From assembly GCA_910585605.1 (NCBI GenBank), contig CAJUFL010000034.1, positions 1 to 38,058 on the forward strand: 38,058 bases of DNA. The letters run 5' to 3'. The DNA comes from an uncultured Lachnospiraceae bacterium (GTDB taxonomy: Bacteria > Bacillota > Clostridia > Lachnospirales > Lachnospiraceae). The notes under the pieces were generated by a model, which saw nothing but the letters and a program-made list of their open reading frames with translations, was not told the DNA's origin and searched no databases. Positions within the stretch are counted from its first letter, which is position 1, and each line of letters starts with the position of its first letter. The position numbers were made by a program, and so were the translations under genes. Positions 18,205-25,358 of the stretch are shown in pieces.

Positions 18205-18926
18205 ATATCATTTTAGAATGTAAAAAAATGAGGCGGACTGGATTTTATCCTGCATTTATTGCCGGAGGCATCCTTGCCTCCTGTCTCCCTGTTATGAATA
18301 TGGCTGTCCGTGCGGACACTTTTAAGAGTCTGCCTCAGCCCCCGCTTACGATACTGCTTGATGCGAACTGGACCATGATGGCTATGCTCAATGTCCTGCT
18401 TATCGTGTCCGCAGCCTGCATTATGTATCATACGGAACATGACGACAATGCCATACAGAAAATGCAGACACTTCCCCTGAGGGAAAGCGGCATATTTTTT
18501 GCCAAGTTTGTACTGATGACATGTATGAGTATCGTAACCCTCGCCATTGAAGCACTTGCTTTTCTGTTTTGTTCTCTTCAATGGTTTGATAAGTATGATG
18601 GTCTGTACCCTGATTTATTAAAAAACTTTGGATATTTTCTGATACTGACGCTGCCTGCCGTTTTACTGGCACTGGCAATTGCCTCTGCATGTAATAATAT
18701 GTGGATTTCTCTCGGTATCGGCGTCATATGTGTTTTTACCGCAAGCATGATTGTATCCACAGACCATTTTATTTTGCAGATATTTCCGTTTGCACTGCCA
18801 TTCCGTATACTTGCAGGAGCTGCATCTTTAACCATAAAAAAATTCCTGACCACTATTATTTCAGAGGTAATGGTCATTGGATTGGCAGAACTTATATTTT
18901 TACGAATCAGGAAGGCTCTGGTTTGA
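18201..18926 (+). CDS. ABC permease, LanE/MutE-like
   Basis: The 241-residue protein has six predicted transmembrane helices and the LanE/EpiE arrangement: a short N-terminal MNIILECKKMRRTGFY cytoplasmic segment, a first helix, a DANWTMMAMLNVLL loop entering helix 2, and a C-terminal helix. It begins inside the ATPase stop codon, with AAAGGAG in the ATPase end. Such proteins are one half of the heteromeric membrane channel that removes lantibiotics or similar peptides from the membrane. The second permease follows 58 bp downstream. Confidence 0.88.
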   Translation: MNIILECKKMRRTGFYPAFIAGGILASCLPVMNMAVRADTFKSLPQPPLTILLDANWTMMAMLNVLLIVSAACIMYHTEHDDNAIQKMQTLPLRESGIFFAKFVLMTCMSIVTLAIEALAFLFCSLQWFDKYDGLYPDLLKNFGYFLILTLPAVLLALAIASACNNMWISLGIGVICVFTASMIVSTDHFILQIFPFALPFRILAGAASLTIKKFLTTIISEVMVIGLAELIFLRIRKALV

Positions 18927-18984
18927 ATCATCTTATATTTTATAAATACTTATGCCGTATAAACCGGCTAAAAGGAGGTACCGT

Positions 18985-19755
18985 ATGAATATCTTATCTT
19001 TAACGGGCATTGAGTTTGGCAAGATACGACGCTCTAAAATACTACTGATTTTACTGACTGCGGCAGTCATTCTCTGGATACCCTCTATCCTCAATGCAGA
19101 TTTGAACTTTGGAATGCAGGCAGAAGGCATTTCGCCTGAAAACAATTTTCTGATACAGGGATTTCTCGGTATGGCATGGTTTATGTATCCTGCAAGCATG
19201 GTAGTCAGCACTGTATTACTCACACAGACAGAACGCAGTAACAGAGGGATCCTGAAAATGCTTTCACTGCCTGTTGGCACATTTAAACTATGTACAGCAA
19301 AATTTATTGTACTCCTTGTTCTGGCAGCTTCACAGATTCTCATGATAACTGGTATATACTTTGCCAGTGCTGCCATTGCGGGTCAGATACAGCAGTATGA
19401 TTTTATGCTCCCGCCGCTATTCGTATTGAAGGAAGCCGTATACATATACCTTTCTTCCATTCCAATGCTGGCATTTTTCTGGATGCTGTCTGTATGTATA
19501 AAGACACCAATTTTTTCCGTCGGTATCGGACTTGCCTCTATCGTGCCCTCTGTTTTGATCATTAATACAAAGGCATGGTGGATCTATCCAATGGCTTATC
19601 CGTTTTATGTGATTACAACTGAATACGGAAAGCTGGCTTCCCATCTATCTACAGGCGAAGTAGCACTTGTTCCATGGATACCGCTTGCTATTATATTTAC
19701 CTGTTTTTGTTTTATGATAACCTGTCTGTCTTTCGGACAGCATGAAAGGAGATGA
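18985..19755 (+). CDS. ABC permease, LanG/MutG-like
   Basis: The 256-residue protein has six hydrophobic segments and starts MNILSLTGIEFGKIRRSKIL, the same amphipathic start plus first-helix design as the preceding permease but distinct in sequence, as expected for LanE and LanG pairs. I chose the ATG at 18985 because AAAGGAGG lies four to five bases before it; the longer frame from 18952 overlaps that site. Its stop codon overlaps the ribosome site of a 30-aa gene. Together with the ATPase and the other permease it should form the FEG exporter. Confidence 0.88.
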   Translation: MNILSLTGIEFGKIRRSKILLILLTAAVILWIPSILNADLNFGMQAEGISPENNFLIQGFLGMAWFMYPASMVVSTVLLTQTERSNRGILKMLSLPVGTFKLCTAKFIVLLVLAASQILMITGIYFASAAIAGQIQQYDFMLPPLFVLKEAVYIYLSSIPMLAFFWMLSVCIKTPIFSVGIGLASIVPSVLIINTKAWWIYPMAYPFYVITTEYGKLASHLSTGEVALVPWIPLAIIFTCFCFMITCLSFGQHERR

Positions 19756-19760
19756 ATACA

Positions 19761-19853
19761 ATGAAAAAAGCATTTTTTACAATTATCGCATCTGCCGGCC
19801 TGCTTATACTGTTTTCCCGCCGGCTTGCCAGAAAAACCAGAAGAAATAAATAA
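19761..19853 (+). CDS. 30-aa single-span membrane peptide in the transporter operon
   Basis: A short frame encodes 30 residues: a hydrophobic N-terminal helix (FFTIIASAGLLILF, about 5-18) followed by a strongly basic tail (RRLARKTRRNK). GAAAGGAG lies 9 bases upstream, formed by the last codons of the LanG-like gene, and the spacing to the next gene is 15 bp. The good ribosome site, tight spacing and sensible helix-plus-basic-tail pattern argue that it is real. It could be a small accessory subunit stabilising the exporter, or a peptide-binding immunity factor. No family recognised. Confidence 0.6.
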   Translation: MKKAFFTIIASAGLLILFSRRLARKTRRNK

Positions 19854-19868
19854 GTTGAAAGGTGTGCT

Positions 19869-20153
19869 ATGAAGAACAAAATATTAACCATAATTAGTTT
19901 TGCCATGATATTCATACCATGGACTATCCTGCCATTAAGAGAAAATTCCTGGGCATTAGAATCTCCTACGGCGGAAATTATGATTGCCTGTTATGCTGTA
20001 TTCATGATATTCAGTGGAGTTTTTACGATTATCACCTATGTTAAGGCAAAAGTACAGAATAATCTTATAAAAATCTGCCTGATCATTAATGGAGTCTATC
20101 TGGCAGGCGGCATTGCTGCTCTTGGTATGATGATACTGCCAAAAATCATGTAA
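19869..20153 (+). CDS. 94-aa three-helix membrane protein, end of the transporter operon
   Basis: The 94-residue protein has three hydrophobic segments (about 5-22, 36-57 and 67-91) separated by short loops, with KAKVQNNLIK as the basic cytoplasmic loop. GAAAGGTG precedes the ATG by 6 bases. It is the last gene before a strong stem-loop at 20163-20198 and starts 15 bp after the 30-aa gene, so it belongs to the same transcript. No known function; an accessory or immunity role in peptide resistance is inferred from position. Confidence 0.75.
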   Translation: MKNKILTIISFAMIFIPWTILPLRENSWALESPTAEIMIACYAVFMIFSGVFTIITYVKAKVQNNLIKICLIINGVYLAGGIAALGMMILPKIM

Positions 20154-20162
20154 AGAGTGCAG

Positions 20163-20198
20163 ATAAGGAATGAGAAGTACTATTTTCTCATTCCTTAT
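20163..20198. terminator. Bidirectional stem-loop between convergent genes
   Basis: A perfect 14-bp stem (ATAAGGAATGAGAA with its complement) with an 8-nt loop lies between the 94-aa gene and the convergent YczE-like gene and overlaps the last codons of the latter. T-tracts are weak on both sides. Confidence 0.6.
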
Positions 20199-20838
20199 AA
20201 GCATCTAGTCTTTTACAGATAATGTGTTCCCTAAACCATGTTACGAGCGGACCGGTAAAAAATGCAGTTATTATCGTTGCTATACCTACTATATTCCCGG
20301 CAATAAAACCAATCAGTACACTGATGGTATCTGTCAGAATCCTGGCCCATTTAAATTTCACTTTACCATGTGTTAACTGTTCTATAATCTGTCCCAATGC
20401 ATCATATGGGGCAATCCCCAAATCACACTCCATATACAGTGCAACTCCAAAGCAGATAGTCAATACTCCCAGACACAATAACAAAAATCTGGCTGGTATC
20501 ACAGATTCCAAGCCCTGAACAGTAATACCTGCTGTCCCAAACAGCCAGATACAAAAATCCGCAATATATCCAAGCCCTGCCATGTTAACCAGCGTGCCAA
20601 GTCCCAGCCCCTTCCGGAACCAGTATATCATCGGAATAAACAGGATCAGATTAAACAACAGCTGATAAGTTCCATAGCTGATGGGCAGATGATTACTCAC
20701 TCCTATATTCATACAGGAAAAGGGATCTGTTCCAAATCCCGCCAGGCGAAGCAGACAGACACCTAGGCCAATGAAAAAATTCCCCAAAATCATATACAAA
20801 CATATTTTCCAATTTAATTTTGCCAGATAATCCTTCAT
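20188..20838 (-). CDS. YczE/YyaS/YitT-family membrane protein
   Basis: The protein of about 216 residues has five hydrophobic helices and the family pattern GLGVCLLRLAGFGTDPFSCMN near the N-terminus, repeated in GVALYMECDLGIAPYDALGQ near residue 140. This internal duplication of a (G/A)xDP-type motif is a mark of the YczE group. The function is unknown; B. subtilis YczE is required for surfactin synthetase activity, so a helper or transport role is possible. The ATG at 20838 has GGAG five bases upstream; the frame open to 20859 has no site. It is a single gene convergent with the peptide-resistance operon. Confidence 0.85.
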   Translation of the reverse strand: MKDYLAKLNWKICLYMILGNFFIGLGVCLLRLAGFGTDPFSCMNIGVSNHLPISYGTYQLLFNLILFIPMIYWFRKGLGLGTLVNMAGLGYIADFCIWLFGTAGITVQGLESVIPARFLLLCLGVLTICFGVALYMECDLGIAPYDALGQIIEQLTHGKVKFKWARILTDTISVLIGFIAGNIVGIATIITAFFTGPLVTWFREHIICKRLDAYKE

Positions 20839-20919
20839 ATTTACTCCATTCTTAAACATCCCTTATTTTTCCGTATTGTATCATCCCCGCTATGAACTTT
20901 CAATCATATTTTAAACCCG

Positions 20920-20948
20920 TTGAAAACCAGAAGCTTATATGATATTCT
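20920..20948 (+). promoter_or_regulatory. Candidate promoter of the leader/methyltransferase unit
   Basis: TTGAAA, a 17-bp spacer and TATTCT give a good sigma-A match about 60 bp before the leader peptide. The region 20949-21000 is A+T-rich and otherwise empty. Confidence 0.5.
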
Positions 20949-21007
20949 TATATAGTGGACATTATATTAGTCTTAGCAATTATTTGAAAAAAGGAAGTGA
21001 AATAAAA

Positions 21008-21046
21008 ATGCAGTTTATTCGAGATAAATACTCGGTGCAGTTGTAA
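21008..21046 (+). CDS. 12-aa leader peptide of the methyltransferase attenuator
   Basis: ATG to TAA encodes MQFIRDKYSVQL. A GGAAG ribosome site is 9 bases upstream. The last codons (TCG GTG CAG TTG) are exactly the 5' arm of two mutually exclusive stems that precede the methyltransferase. Size, position and overlap match regulatory leader peptides of Erm-type resistance genes, where drug-stalled ribosomes change mRNA folding. The peptide sequence itself is not one I recognise. Confidence 0.6.
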   Translation: MQFIRDKYSVQL

Positions 21047-21108
21047 AAACTGATAACAGGTTGCATCGAGGTAAATATAATTATTATGTTATCAGGTAAC
21101 TGCACCGA
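21031..21108 (+). promoter_or_regulatory. Attenuator-like alternative stem-loops before the methyltransferase
   Basis: Arm A (21031-21042) can pair with arm C (TTGCATCGAG, 21061-21070; 10 bp, two G-U) or perfectly over 11 bp with arm E (AACTGCACCGA, 21098-21108). Arm B (CTGATAACA, 21050-21058) pairs with arm D (TGTTATCAG, 21087-21095), nested inside A-E. A ribosome held on the leader peptide would cover arm A and release C and E. No poly-U run follows, so translational control is more likely than termination. Confidence 0.6.
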
Positions 21109-21146
21109 ATCGTAAAGAATTTTAAATACGAAAAGGAGTAGTTAAT

Positions 21147-21911
21147 ATGAACAAAGAATCATTATCAAAACTATGGTTACATGAAGAGACAATTGCACAT
21201 ATTCATGGTTGGGATTTCTCTCATATCGAAGGAAGATACGAGGCAGAACATGATCTGCCCTGGAATTATGAAAAGATCGTCAGATATTATTTACAACCTG
21301 AAATGAAACTGCTTGACATGGATACAGGTGGAGGGGAATTTCTATTATCTCTCAATCATCCATATCAAAATCTGTCTGCAACCGAAAACTATCCACCAAA
21401 CGTAGAACTTTGTAAAAGAATTTTATCTCCGTTAGGGATTCATTTCCAACAGGCAGATGCCCGTAAAGCATTGCCATTTGATGACCAGAGCTTTGATATC
21501 ATTATAAATCGGCATGGAAGTTTCAATCCAAATGAAATCCGAAGGGTGCTAAAACCCCATGGAATATTCATCACAGAACAAGTCGGTGCAGAAAATGACA
21601 GAGAACTTGTAGAACTATTATTAAATGATATACCAGCTCTGCCATTTCCTAAGCAATACTTAAAGATTGCCCAAAGCACATTTGAAAATGCAGACTTTTC
21701 TACAATAAAAGCTTGCGAAGCATTCCGACCAATCCGGTTTTGGGACGTCAGTGCACTTATCTGGTTTGCACATATCATTGAATGGGAATTTCCCGGTTTC
21801 AATGTAAAGGATTGCCTTGGAAACCTTTACCATGCCCAAAGTATATTAGAACAACACGGTGTCATAGAAGGACAAATCCACCGTTTTCTATTAGTTACCA
21901 AAAAATGTTAA
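21147..21911 (+). CDS. Class I SAM-dependent methyltransferase
   Basis: The 254-residue protein has a Rossmann-type SAM-binding motif I (LLDMDTGGGEFLLSL, 55-69), an acidic motif (TENYPPNV), and motif IV/V ADARKALPFDDQSFDIIINRHG, then the post-motif RRVLKPHGIFITEQVG. It belongs to the broad Methyltransf_11-like group; the substrate cannot be told. AAAAGGAG lies 8 bases before the ATG. It is the only gene after the leader-peptide attenuator and is closed by a terminator. The Erm-like leader suggests inducibility by a translation inhibitor, so modification of an antibiotic or of the ribosome is a reasonable hypothesis, though the protein is not Erm-like in sequence. Confidence 0.88.
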   Translation: MNKESLSKLWLHEETIAHIHGWDFSHIEGRYEAEHDLPWNYEKIVRYYLQPEMKLLDMDTGGGEFLLSLNHPYQNLSATENYPPNVELCKRILSPLGIHFQQADARKALPFDDQSFDIIINRHGSFNPNEIRRVLKPHGIFITEQVGAENDRELVELLLNDIPALPFPKQYLKIAQSTFENADFSTIKACEAFRPIRFWDVSALIWFAHIIEWEFPGFNVKDCLGNLYHAQSILEQHGVIEGQIHRFLLVTKKC

Positions 21912-21918
21912 CATTACC

Positions 21919-21955
21919 TTCCTGGACTATGGAAATATAGTCCAGGAATTATTTT
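21919..21955 (+). terminator. Terminator after the methyltransferase
   Basis: A perfect 12-bp stem (TTCCTGGACTAT with ATAGTCCAGGAA) with a 6-nt loop is followed by TTATTTTAT, 8 bp after the methyltransferase stop codon. Confidence 0.85.
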
Positions 21956-22079
21956 ATATAAAAATTACATCAAAAAGCTGATATCCTCATATTCTCCCCT
22001 CACCTCATAATTTACACTATTCTCCATCACAGACAACCTATATACATACTTCCTATTATCAGATATTACAATCAGATTG

Positions 22080-22143
22080 TTGAATTTCGTTTCTTATTGT
22101 GTTACAGTATTATTTATGATAACTTCCCGTTATCATCAGGAGG
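22080..22143 (+). promoter_or_regulatory. ibrAB promoter with palindromic operator/hairpin
   Basis: TTGAAT (22080), a 17-bp spacer and TACAGT (22103) form a fair promoter. ATGATAAC-TTCCC-GTTATCAT, a perfect 8-bp inverted repeat at 22116-22136, begins 8 bp after the -10 and ends one base before the AGGAGG ribosome site, so it could be a repressor operator or an mRNA hairpin controlling ribosome access. Confidence 0.5.
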
Positions 22144-22150
22144 TAAACAT

Positions 22151-23482
22151 ATGACCCGCGAATACACAAAACAGAATGTATATGAAGCACTTCAAGAACG
22201 GCTGGATTACATTTTTAAAGAATTTGACAATATCTATATATCCTTTTCCGGAGGAAAAGACAGTGGGCTTTTGCTCAATCTTGTGCTGGACTTTCAGGAG
22301 CAATTTTATCCTGACAAAACAATCGGTGTTTTTCATCAGGACTTTGAAGCACAGTACACGGTAACTACCGAGTATATTGAACGAACCTTCGATAACATCA
22401 AAGATAAAGTAGAACCCTACTGGGTATGCCTGCCGATGGCAACCAGAACCGCTCTAAGCAGTTATGAAATGTTCTGGTATCCATGGGATGATGAAAAAGA
22501 AGAAGCCTGGATTCGGAAAATGCCGGATAAAGAATATGTTATCAATCTTTCCAATAACCCAATCAGCACTTACAAATACAAGATGCATCAGGAAGACCTT
22601 GCAAAGCAGTTTGGCAGATGGTACCGCTTGTCACACGGCAATAAAAAAACTGTATGTCTTCTGGGGCTCCGGGCAGAAGAGTCTCTGCAAAGATACAGCG
22701 GTTTTTTAAACAAAAAATACGGATATAAAGGGGAATGCTGGATCAGCCAGCAGTTCAAAGATGTCTGGTGTGCCTCCCCGTTATATGACTGGGCAGTAAA
22801 TGATATCTGGCACGCACATTACAAATTCAACTATGACTACAACCGTTTATACGACCTTTATTATATGGCCGGTCTTACCGTCTCCCAAATGCGGGTAGCT
22901 TCTCCATTTAATGATTACTCCAAAGACTCCCTCAATCTTTACCGGGTAATCGACCCTGAAATCTGGGTTAAACTCGTAGGAAGGGTTCAGGGAGCTAATT
23001 TTGCATGTATCTATGGGAAGACCAAGGCAATGGGATATCGCAATGTGACCCTGCCGGAAGGGCACACATGGGAATCTTTCACCAAATTCCTTTTAAATAC
23101 ACTTCCTATCAATTTACGCAGGAATTACATAAAAAAATTTAATACCTCTATCATATTCTGGCACAAAACCGGAGGAGGATTAGATGAGGACACCATTCAG
23201 GAACTTATTGATCATGGATACCGCATCAAAAGAAACGGTGTATCCAATTACACTCTGAACAAGAAATCCCGAATCGTTTTTATAGGGAATATTCCTGATG
23301 ATACAGACGATATCAAATCTTCAAAAGATGTTCCCAGCTGGAAAAGAATGTGTTACTGCATATTAAAAAATGACCATATCTGCCGTTTTATGGGCTTTGG
23401 ATTAAACCGCGAACAACAACGGCGTATTGATACTATACGAAAAGAATACAAAAACATTGAGGAGATAAATTATGGAATATAA
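22151..23482 (+). CDS. ibrA: IbrA-like DUF3440 / PAPS-reductase-fold protein
   Basis: The 443-residue protein has a PP-loop ATP-binding motif SFSGGKDSG (31-39), followed by the PAPS-reductase pattern IGVFHQDFEAQY and LGLRAEESLQR, and a C-terminal region typical of DUF3440 (WHAHYKFNYDYNRLYDLYY...MRVASPFNDYSKDSL). PP-loop enzymes activate a carbonyl or phosphate with ATP and often move sulfur; DndC of the phosphorothioation system is a relative. IbrA was named in E. coli ECOR-9 as a regulator of immunoglobulin-binding proteins, but its chemistry is unresolved. I chose the ATG at 22151, seven bases after AGGAGG. It overlaps ibrB by 11 bp. Confidence 0.88.
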   Translation: MTREYTKQNVYEALQERLDYIFKEFDNIYISFSGGKDSGLLLNLVLDFQEQFYPDKTIGVFHQDFEAQYTVTTEYIERTFDNIKDKVEPYWVCLPMATRTALSSYEMFWYPWDDEKEEAWIRKMPDKEYVINLSNNPISTYKYKMHQEDLAKQFGRWYRLSHGNKKTVCLLGLRAEESLQRYSGFLNKKYGYKGECWISQQFKDVWCASPLYDWAVNDIWHAHYKFNYDYNRLYDLYYMAGLTVSQMRVASPFNDYSKDSLNLYRVIDPEIWVKLVGRVQGANFACIYGKTKAMGYRNVTLPEGHTWESFTKFLLNTLPINLRRNYIKKFNTSIIFWHKTGGGLDEDTIQELIDHGYRIKRNGVSNYTLNKKSRIVFIGNIPDDTDDIKSSKDVPSWKRMCYCILKNDHICRFMGFGLNREQQRRIDTIRKEYKNIEEINYGI

Positions 23483-23993
23483 AAGTCCCGTTTACAACAT
23501 AACTGCCGTGCCAATTGATAAAATACAGGCCAACAACTATAATCCAAACTCCGTAGCACCTCCGGAAATGAAACTTTTATATGAAAGTATCAAAAATGAC
23601 GGATATACCATGCCCATCGTCTGTTACTACGATACGGAACAGGATATCTATATCATTGTAGACGGTTTTCACCGTTACCGGATTATGAAGGAATATCCTG
23701 ACATATATGAAAGGGAAGGCGGTATGCTTCCCGTTTCTGTCATTAACAAATCAATAGATGAACGAATGGCCAGCACCATCCGTCATAACCGTGCAAGAGG
23801 TACGCATGATGTGGAACTGATGAGCAATATTGTGAAGGATCTCCATGAACTCGGAAGATCGGATGCCTGGATATCCAAACATCTTGGCATGGATAGGGAT
23901 GAAATTCTGCGGCTAAAACAGATAACAGGTCTGGCCTCTCTGTTTAAGGATATCAATTTCGGGAAAGCCTGGAAACCTGTCGAAGAGGAATAA
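23472..23993 (+). CDS. ibrB: IbrB-like ParB/sulfiredoxin-fold protein
   Basis: The 173-residue protein begins with a ParB N-terminal domain: VPIDKIQANNYNPN, then the nucleotide-binding motif YIIVDGFHRYRI (60-71) and TIRHNRARGTHD (ParB box II-like). A helix-turn-helix-like segment follows (SNIVKDLHELGRSDAWISKHLGM). It overlaps the ibrA end with GAGGAG inside ibrA, showing tight coupling. The IbrA/IbrB pair is a conserved two-gene unit in diverse bacteria, often in prophages or islands. ParB-type domains can act as CTPases or nucleotide-dependent DNA clamps, and the fold also serves DndB-like and sulfiredoxin proteins. A joint DNA- or nucleotide-modification function is inference. Confidence 0.88.
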   Translation: MEYKSPVYNITAVPIDKIQANNYNPNSVAPPEMKLLYESIKNDGYTMPIVCYYDTEQDIYIIVDGFHRYRIMKEYPDIYEREGGMLPVSVINKSIDERMASTIRHNRARGTHDVELMSNIVKDLHELGRSDAWISKHLGMDRDEILRLKQITGLASLFKDINFGKAWKPVEEE

Positions 23994-24009
23994 CCCATCA
24001 TATCTTCCC

Positions 24010-24777
24010 TTATCCCAAATAGTTTACAGCAAGAATCGCTGCCCCAAGAACCGCAAGAACGATACCTGTCGCACGGTTTAAGGTTACTGCACTAGCTTTG
24101 TTTGCAAATTTAGCTGCAATCCTGGCCCATAGCAGTGTTGATGCCACACAAAAAATCAGACATTTAATATCCGGCATCCCCCCAATCACAAAGTGACTCA
24201 CAGCTCCCGTAAATGCAGTAAAAGCCATGATAAAAACACTGGTTCCCACTGCGGTTTTCAATTCATACCCCAGAACACTCGTCAATATCAAAAGCATCAT
24301 CATTCCGCCTCCTGCACCAATGAAACCACAGATAAAACCGACTGCAACACCACTGATCACAGACTGTATCATCCTCTTGCTGCCACTGACAGCATTCATG
24401 GATTCCTTCGTAGTCATAACCGGCTTTACAATAAATTTGATTCCCAGCAGAAATGTCATAAATACGGAAAAGCTTCCCATCGTCGTATTAGGAACTTTGC
24501 TTGCCGTAAAACTTCCCACCATGGTAAACAGTAAAACCGTGATCATCATCACAAGCCCATTACGGATATCCAGATTTTTATTCTTTCCATAGGTATATGC
24601 ACTGACTGCACTTGCAAGAACATCACTGGCCAATGCGATACCCACTGCTTCATAAGCGGGCATTCCCAAAAATGTAATCAGCATAGGGCTGATCACGGCA
24701 GCTGCACTCATACCTGCAAATCCGGTTCCAAGCCCTGCTCCGATGCCTGCAATAAAACATATTAGAAATTGATACAT
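24010..24777 (-). CDS. TauE/SafE-family sulfite/organosulfonate exporter
   Basis: The 255-residue membrane protein has about eight helices and the TauE/SafE double repeat: AGIGAGLGTGFAGMSAAAVISPML at the N-terminus and GFICGFIGAGGGMMMLLILTSVLG in the second half. The family exports sulfite, sulfoacetate or related anions. Its start overlaps the MarR stop (TAATG), with an AGGAGG site inside the MarR gene, so the two are translationally coupled and probably co-regulated. Export of a sulfur compound fits the sulfur-linked PAPS-reductase fold of the nearby convergent ibrA, but that link is speculation. It ends 16 bp from ibrB, tail to tail. Confidence 0.9.
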   Translation of the reverse strand: MYQFLICFIAGIGAGLGTGFAGMSAAAVISPMLITFLGMPAYEAVGIALASDVLASAVSAYTYGKNKNLDIRNGLVMMITVLLFTMVGSFTASKVPNTTMGSFSVFMTFLLGIKFIVKPVMTTKESMNAVSGSKRMIQSVISGVAVGFICGFIGAGGGMMMLLILTSVLGYELKTAVGTSVFIMAFTAFTGAVSHFVIGGMPDIKCLIFCVASTLLWARIAAKFANKASAVTLNRATGIVLAVLGAAILAVNYLG

Positions 24778-25220
24778 TATCTCGTCTCCTCCTTTAGATG
24801 CCTGTTAATATTTTTCAGCATATGTGTATTACACCTTCGCATTGCTGCAATCTCCTCTTCCGATATTCCGTCAAACATGATTGCCAGAAATTTCTCCTGT
24901 GCAGCCCTCCCGTCTGTAATAATATCTTTGGCAGCTTTGCCTATCATTAGATGTGCTGTTTTCCGGTTGTCCTTTGCATACTGTTTTTCCAGGCAGCTGT
25001 TTTTTTCTAATCTCTTAATAGCAGCAGATACCTGTGATTTTGATAAATACCTGATTTCTACAATATCCGATGCCGTATCAAAAACCGGATTATTTGCCAG
25101 AAATAAAAGGATATCCAATTCTATACGGGTAATATGGTATTTCTCACATACACCCTCTACACACTTTGCATAGAGCACTTTAATTGCATTATGATGCTCC
25201 CACGGATTCAATGGGATCAT
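24777..25220 (-). CDS. MarR-family transcriptional regulator
   Basis: The protein of 147 residues is a MarR-type winged helix: DILLFLANNPVF leads to the recognition helix region YLSKSQVSAAIKRLEKNSCLEKQYAKDNRKTAHLMI, with flanking dimerisation helices (LNPWEHHNAIKVLY and MLKNINRHLKEE). I chose the ATG at 25220 with GAGGTG upstream; a frame open to 25340 extends through the promoter and is rejected. It heads a two-gene unit with the TauE/SafE exporter and probably represses it until a sulfur anion or other ligand binds. Confidence 0.92.
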   Translation of the reverse strand: MIPLNPWEHHNAIKVLYAKCVEGVCEKYHITRIELDILLFLANNPVFDTASDIVEIRYLSKSQVSAAIKRLEKNSCLEKQYAKDNRKTAHLMIGKAAKDIITDGRAAQEKFLAIMFDGISEEEIAAMRRCNTHMLKNINRHLKEETR

Positions 25221-25236
25221 ATCCACACCTCTTTTT

Positions 25237-25309
25237 GTTCTTTTTAGAACTATTTTAGCGTAAAATACAGAAATGTCAAGAAAAAAGTATGCCACAATAT
25301 GACATACTT
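25237..25309 (-). promoter_or_regulatory. MarR/TauE promoter with two palindromes
   Basis: On the minus strand a strong promoter reads TTGACA (25274-25279), 16 bp, TAAAAT (25252-25257). Just downstream is GTTCT-TTTT-AGAAC (25237-25250), and upstream of the -35 is AAGTATG-11 nt-CATACTT (25285-25309). Both flank the promoter and are candidate operators for the MarR protein they precede. Confidence 0.65.
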
Positions 25310-25358
25310 CCTCCTTTCCAGTCAATATTTGTTTAAGCAATAGTTTTCATCTAAAACC

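Noticed and set aside
21031..21120. The methyltransferase leader as a transcription terminator or riboswitch
   Set aside because: No poly-U tract follows the last stem, and no known riboswitch core was recognised; the leader-peptide explanation fits better.
25237..25250. GTTC-N6-GAAC palindrome resembling a LexA site
   Set aside because: The half-sites point outward, opposite to the Gram-positive SOS box GAAC-N4-GTTC, and lie at a MarR promoter, so it is taken as a MarR-type operator.
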